From Thalassospiraceae bacterium LMO-SO8 (lineage in GTDB: Bacteria > Pseudomonadota > Alphaproteobacteria > Rhodospirillales > Casp-alpha2): a DNA stretch of 64,000 nt. A program made the position numbers and the translations under genes. Shown here piece after piece: positions 60,645 through 64,000 of the stretch (position 1 is the first letter of the stretch; each line of letters starts with the position of its first letter). Under the pieces are notes generated by a model. That model was not told the DNA's origin and did not search any database. It worked only from the letters and a program-made list of their open reading frames with translations. Location of the stretch: assembly GCA_031655335.1 (NCBI GenBank), contig CP134226.1, forward strand, positions 744,001 through 808,000, given 5' to 3'.

Positions 60645-62071
60645 TTGCCGTATTTCGTCCAGTAGGCGCCGAAAAGTTCTTCTTCCGACGGCTTGTCCTC
60701 GGGAATTTCCCGAACCAGGTGGGTGATGTTGATGAAGTGCTTGTAGTTCAGGTTTTCCGAGATGGAATTCCCGGCCCAGGTGCCGCAGCCCATGGTCAAC
60801 GTGAATTCAAGCCCGTTGGTGAAGCTGCCGCCGTTGCCGAAGGTATGGGCCTGATTGACCAGCACCCGCACGACCTTCAGGTCCGCGGCCAGCTCGTCCG
60901 CATGTTCCTGGGTCTTGGTGTGAATGCCGACCGAATGGCCCATGCCGACGAAATCGAGAATTTTCTGCACCTGCGCCTTGGCGGCCTTGAAGTCAGGCAC
61001 GCGGTAGACGGTGAGAACCAGGGACAGCTTTTCGTCCGAGAACGGATGTTCCTTGCCGACGTTTTCCGCCGGCTCCTCGACGATGAAGAAATCAGCCTTG
61101 GTGGCGGCGTCCGGCAAGCCCGCTTCCTTGGCGAAGATGTCCGGATCCTTGGCGATGACGCGGCGGTTGAGATGCCCGTCCTTCCAAAGGGTGTCCTTGA
61201 CCTTGGCTTTTTCTTCGGCCGAGCACACATAGGCGCCGACGGATTTCAGGGCCTCGATCGCCTGGTCATAGACGCTATCCAGAATGACGACGGAGTTTTC
61301 CGACGAGCAGGAGGTCGAGTTGTCGAAGATCTTGGACATGCGGATTTTTTCCGCCGCGTCCTTGAAGTCGGCCGTGTCGTCGATGATGACGGGAACGTTG
61401 CCCGCCCCCACGCCGATGCAGGGCGTGCCCGAGGAATAACCCCGGCGCACGTTGTTCTGCGAGCCGGTGATGACGACGAGATCGACCGCCTTCATCAGGG
61501 CCTGGGTCAGCGCCTTGTCGACCGGGGCGGGCAGCACCTGCACCAGGTCCTCGGGTGCGCCGACCTTCTTCAGTTCGGCCCGCATGTAATCGACCGTCAT
61601 GGTCGTGGTCTTCATGCCCGCCGGCGAGGGCGCCACGATCACCGCGTTCTTGCCCTTGATCGCGAACATGGCCTTGTTGACCGGGGTCGCGGCCGGATTG
61701 GTCGAGGGGCTGACCGCACCCACGACGCCCACGGGCTTGGCATATTTGACCAGACCCTTGGCCTTGTTTTCCTCGATCACGCCGACGGTCTTGACCCGCA
61801 TCAGGTCGCGCAGGCAGCCGAAGGTCTTGCGCTGGTTCTTGATGATCTTGGATTTGACGTTGCCGAGGCCCGTATCCTCGACGGCGATCCTGGCCAGTTC
61901 CTCGGCTCGGCCCGGCTCGTAGATCGACCAGGCAAGGGCGGTCACGGCCTCGTCGACCTGAGCCTGATCGGCATCGGCGAAGGCTTCCATGGCGGCGCGG
62001 GCACGGGTCATCAGACCGGCGATGACCTGTTCGGGGCCGGTATCGGCCACTTTTTCTGCGGTGGCAGTCAT
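60641..62071 (-). CDS. sauS: SauS-like acylating sulfoacetaldehyde dehydrogenase
   Basis: The 476-residue CoA-acylating aldehyde dehydrogenase has PVGVVGAVSPSTNPAATPVNKA in the NAD site and the catalytic cysteine in FDNSTSCSSENSVVI. The end block is NQAHTFGNGGSFTNGLEF, followed by WAGNSISENL. This is the EutE/AdhE/SauS group. SauS reduces sulfoacetyl-CoA to sulfoacetaldehyde with a nicotinamide cofactor. The coupled ligase genes and the xsc gene elsewhere in the window support that over propanal or acetaldehyde use; no microcompartment genes are present. It follows the TauD-family gene by 54 bases. Confidence 0.85.
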   Translation of the reverse strand: MTATAEKVADTGPEQVIAGLMTRARAAMEAFADADQAQVDEAVTALAWSIYEPGRAEELARIAVEDTGLGNVKSKIIKNQRKTFGCLRDLMRVKTVGVIEENKAKGLVKYAKPVGVVGAVSPSTNPAATPVNKAMFAIKGKNAVIVAPSPAGMKTTTMTVDYMRAELKKVGAPEDLVQVLPAPVDKALTQALMKAVDLVVITGSQNNVRRGYSSGTPCIGVGAGNVPVIIDDTADFKDAAEKIRMSKIFDNSTSCSSENSVVILDSVYDQAIEALKSVGAYVCSAEEKAKVKDTLWKDGHLNRRVIAKDPDIFAKEAGLPDAATKADFFIVEEPAENVGKEHPFSDEKLSLVLTVYRVPDFKAAKAQVQKILDFVGMGHSVGIHTKTQEHADELAADLKVVRVLVNQAHTFGNGGSFTNGLEFTLTMGCGTWAGNSISENLNYKHFINITHLVREIPEDKPSEEELFGAYWTKYGK

Positions 62072-62125
62072 TCATGTTCTCCTAGAGGCTTGGCGGTCCG
62101 GCCGATGGGCCGGAGACAGGCAGGG

Positions 62126-63019
62126 TCAAACGGGTTTGCTGCCCTTGATCTGGGTCCGGTGCATGACGCGGCGGGCCGAGGCATCGAAGGGGTCACGGCG
62201 GTGCATGGCGCAGCGGTTGTCCCACATCAACACGTCGCCAACCTGCCATTTATGATGCCAATAATATTTTTCCTGCGCCGTATGAGCCCAGAGCGCATCC
62301 AGCAATTCTTCGGATTCTTCCAGCGGCAGGCCGACGACATAGGCGTTGCGGCGGCGGCCCAGGTACAGCGCCTTGCGCCCGGTCACCGGATGGGTGCGGA
62401 CGATGGGATGCACCGCGCCGGGACAGGTCGTCACGTCCGTGACCTCTTCCGCCCCTTCGCGCAGGTAACCCGCCGAATTGGTTGAATTGTCGTGCTTGAT
62501 CTGACGATCCTTGATGCGCAGGCGCAGGTCGGCCGGCAGGTCCAACAGCGCCTTATACATGTTGAGAAAGCCCGTGTTTCCGCCGGTTTCCGGCACTTCC
62601 ATGCCCCACAGCAGGCTCGCCGTCGGCGGTTCCTCGATATAGTTCATGTCCGTGTGCCACACGGATTCCCCGGCGCCGAGAGAGCCCAGGGCGACCCCGT
62701 TCTCGACCACGTTCGAAATCACCAGGATTTCCGGATAACCCTCGACGAAACGCTTGCCGTTTTCGTTGGGCGGCGCCTGGTCAAGCGTCCCGACGCGGCG
62801 GGAAAACGCCACCAGGGCGTCGTCGGTCATGTTCGTCTGATTGCGGAACAGCAACACGCAATGATCCATCCAGGCGGCATGGATTTGGTCGAACAGGACG
62901 TCGTCCACGGCCGCCAGGTCCACGTCCAAAACCTCGGCGCCGATGGCGTCCGACACCGGGCGCAGCCGGAGACCGCCGTCCCGGCCACCGCCGGAAACCG
63001 ATTGTTCAAGTGATGTCAT
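62126..63019 (-). CDS. TauD/TfdA-family 2-oxoglutarate-dependent dioxygenase
   Basis: The 297-residue protein has the Fe(II) facial triad H122, D124 (VWHTDMNYIEEPP) and H273 (WDNRCAMHRRDPF), with the 2-oxoglutarate arginine shortly after (SARR, 283-284). It belongs to the TauD group that desulfonates taurine or hydroxylates other acids. TauD of E. coli feeds sulfur assimilation from taurine. Here the gene overlaps iclR (ATGA at 63016) and precedes the SauS-like gene, so it probably acts in a sulfonate or organic-acid pathway. It lacks TauABC neighbours. The exact substrate is open. Confidence 0.87.
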   Translation of the reverse strand: MTSLEQSVSGGGRDGGLRLRPVSDAIGAEVLDVDLAAVDDVLFDQIHAAWMDHCVLLFRNQTNMTDDALVAFSRRVGTLDQAPPNENGKRFVEGYPEILVISNVVENGVALGSLGAGESVWHTDMNYIEEPPTASLLWGMEVPETGGNTGFLNMYKALLDLPADLRLRIKDRQIKHDNSTNSAGYLREGAEEVTDVTTCPGAVHPIVRTHPVTGRKALYLGRRRNAYVVGLPLEESEELLDALWAHTAQEKYYWHHKWQVGDVLMWDNRCAMHRRDPFDASARRVMHRTQIKGSKPV

Positions 63020-63864
63020 CTTTGCATCCTTCCTGTGTTGTCCTGCGCGGCCGCCTTCGCGGCCTCGGTATCAAGGGGCTGAAGACCTTCCTGGTCCTCG
63101 GCGAAAAAGGATTCCAGCGCCGCCGCCGACTCGTTCAACAGCGCCAAATGCTCCAGGGCACGGGCCATGGGCAGGCGGGCTTCCGGCGCATGCACGGCCA
63201 GCCCCGCGATGACCCGGCCCTTGGGATTGCGGATCGGCACGGCCAGGCCGATCAGGCCCGGGGTGTTTTCCTGATCGTTGGCAGCGTAACCACGGCGCCG
63301 GATGGCGGCCAGTTCGTCTTCCAGGCGGTCGGGATCGGTGATCGTGCGGTCGGTCAGTTGGGTCAGCGGCAGCACGCGCAAAAGACGGCGCCGTTCGCGG
63401 GCCGGCAGATGGGCCAGCAACAGCTTGCCGATGCCGGTGGCATGGAGCGGCACGCGTGACCCCACGCCGTATTGGATGCGCAGCGGCCAGTCGCATTCGA
63501 CGCGTTCCACATAGACAACCTCGTCGCGAGCGAGGACGCCCAGGTTGCAGGTTTCGCCCAGGCGCTCGACCAGATTTTGCAGAACCCGGCGCACGGGTGC
63601 CGCGCGGGTGCCGGCGGTCAGCGCCTGCATGCCCAGGTCGATCATGCGCGGCCCGACGGAATAGCTGTCGCCGCCGGGATCGCGGCGCAACAGGGCGTTT
63701 TCCTCAAGCTGCTTGACCATGCGGTGGACGGTCTGACGCGGCAAATCCGTGCGTGCCGCGATGTCGCCCAGGGACAGGGCCGACGGTTCGTCCAACAAAA
63801 CCTCAAGCACCGCAAGCGCCTTGCCAAGGGCGCTGCCGGTTCCGTTCTGCGCGGAATCGGGCAT
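63016..63864 (-). CDS. IclR-family regulator of the TauD-SauS-ligase operon
   Basis: The 282-residue regulator has an N-terminal winged helix (LSLGDIAARTDLPRQTVHRMVKQLEENALLRRD, about residues 35-67) and an IclR effector domain with LHATGIGKLLLAHLP and YAANDQENTPGLIGLAVPI. In Cupriavidus necator the sulfoacetate genes are controlled by SauR, also an IclR-type protein. This gene heads the operon and is translationally coupled to the dioxygenase gene. It likely responds to the substrate of that operon. A C-terminal tail of about 30 residues is longer than usual. Confidence 0.88.
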   Translation of the reverse strand: MPDSAQNGTGSALGKALAVLEVLLDEPSALSLGDIAARTDLPRQTVHRMVKQLEENALLRRDPGGDSYSVGPRMIDLGMQALTAGTRAAPVRRVLQNLVERLGETCNLGVLARDEVVYVERVECDWPLRIQYGVGSRVPLHATGIGKLLLAHLPARERRRLLRVLPLTQLTDRTITDPDRLEDELAAIRRRGYAANDQENTPGLIGLAVPIRNPKGRVIAGLAVHAPEARLPMARALEHLALLNESAAALESFFAEDQEGLQPLDTEAAKAAAQDNTGRMQR

Positions 63865-64000
63865 GACCTACGCCTCCCCGTCCAAATGCCGGAAAAAAGG
63901 GGCGAGGGGCATCGCTGATCGAGATGTCATCATCCGTTTCTGCTCCCACTTGCGTTCGGCGTCTGCGCACCGTCGCCAGATCATACGCAATGTTACCGCC
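63865..64000 (-). promoter_or_regulatory. Upstream region of the iclR operon, no clear motif
   Basis: These 136 bases to the window edge hold the leader of the iclR-headed operon. I see no clear -35/-10 pair and no gene start. The region includes TCATCATCCG and CCAGATCATACG but no repeat that I would call an operator. Confidence 0.35.

Noticed and set aside
62126-63019. Naming the dioxygenase gene tauD
   Set aside because: The triad and length fit the family, but the neighbours are a SauS-like enzyme and a ligase rather than taurine importer genes. The substrate is therefore not established.
1-64000. tRNA, rRNA, CRISPR, insertion sequence or prophage features
   Set aside because: I looked for cloverleaf-like tDNA, regular spacer arrays, transposase or integrase frames and terminal inverted repeats, and saw none that I could support.

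Overview
The window is about 64 kb of GC-rich chromosomal DNA with densely packed genes on both strands. Gene content suggests a free-living, probably marine, alphaproteobacterium of the Rhodospirillales type. The clues are a PAS_5-family protein, a paired bacterioferritin locus, DgcN/DgcA, Tpa/Xsc/TauR taurine genes, and many OmpR and REC signalling proteins. The exact genus cannot be read from the sequence. I see no rRNA, tRNA, insertion sequence, prophage or CRISPR array.

Layout. 0-6.3 kb: the 3' end of an enoyl-CoA hydratase gene, an alpha/beta hydrolase, a cytosolic PAS histidine kinase, a Uup-type ABC-F ATPase, a methionine/glycine-repeat exported protein and a REC-Hpt protein. 6.5-8.5 kb: dgcN-dgcA (D-glutamate catabolism). 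8.6-11.3 kb: a small unknown, a fumarylacetoacetate-hydrolase-family enzyme, a tiny ORF whose ribosome site lies in a perfect hairpin, and a DUF2927 exported protein. 11.3-15.1 kb: three tandem paralogues that look like catalytically dead GGDEF-EAL proteins. 15.2-18.1 kb: a sensor kinase/OmpR pair divergent from a four-EF-hand exported protein. 18.2-20.1 kb: dtd, a transaldolase and a PAS_5 protein.

20.2-28.7 kb is a taurine dissimilation locus: an orphan Tat-exported solute-binding protein, tpa, tauR, ald, xsc and pta. Taurine is transaminated to sulfoacetaldehyde, alanine dehydrogenase regenerates pyruvate and frees ammonium, Xsc makes acetyl phosphate plus sulfite, and Pta makes acetyl-CoA. 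Three 17-bp-spaced direct repeats in the tpa/tauR gap are a good TauR operator candidate. At the far right (57.8-63.9 kb) an operon of iclR, a TauD-family dioxygenase, a SauS-like acylating sulfoacetaldehyde dehydrogenase, a SucCD-like ligase and a nitroreductase could feed sulfoacetate to the same Xsc.

31.6-37.8 kb holds the most interesting unit: an operon of a GntR/UTRA regulator, a four-subunit succinate-dehydrogenase-like complex, a TauE/SafE permease and a two-subunit class I fumarase-like hydratase. The flavoprotein lacks the covalent-FAD histidine and has a changed active-site TE motif, so a substituted succinate (for example sulfosuccinate or methylsuccinate) is a reasonable guess for its substrate. 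A perfect 18-bp palindrome lies just upstream of the regulator.

37.9-48 kb: VOC protein, DUF3604 protein, a 3-hydroxyisobutyrate-dehydrogenase-family enzyme, a coiled-coil membrane protein, an enolase-superfamily enzyme adjoining a second TauE/SafE permease, TerC, an AEC carrier and an NSS symporter. 48-57.8 kb: a di-haem cytochrome c peroxidase with a perfect FNR/FixK box, two complementary bacterioferritins, a TPR protein, two flavoprotein oxidoreductases, a membrane cyclic-nucleotide-binding protein, a Kef-type antiporter and a small unknown.
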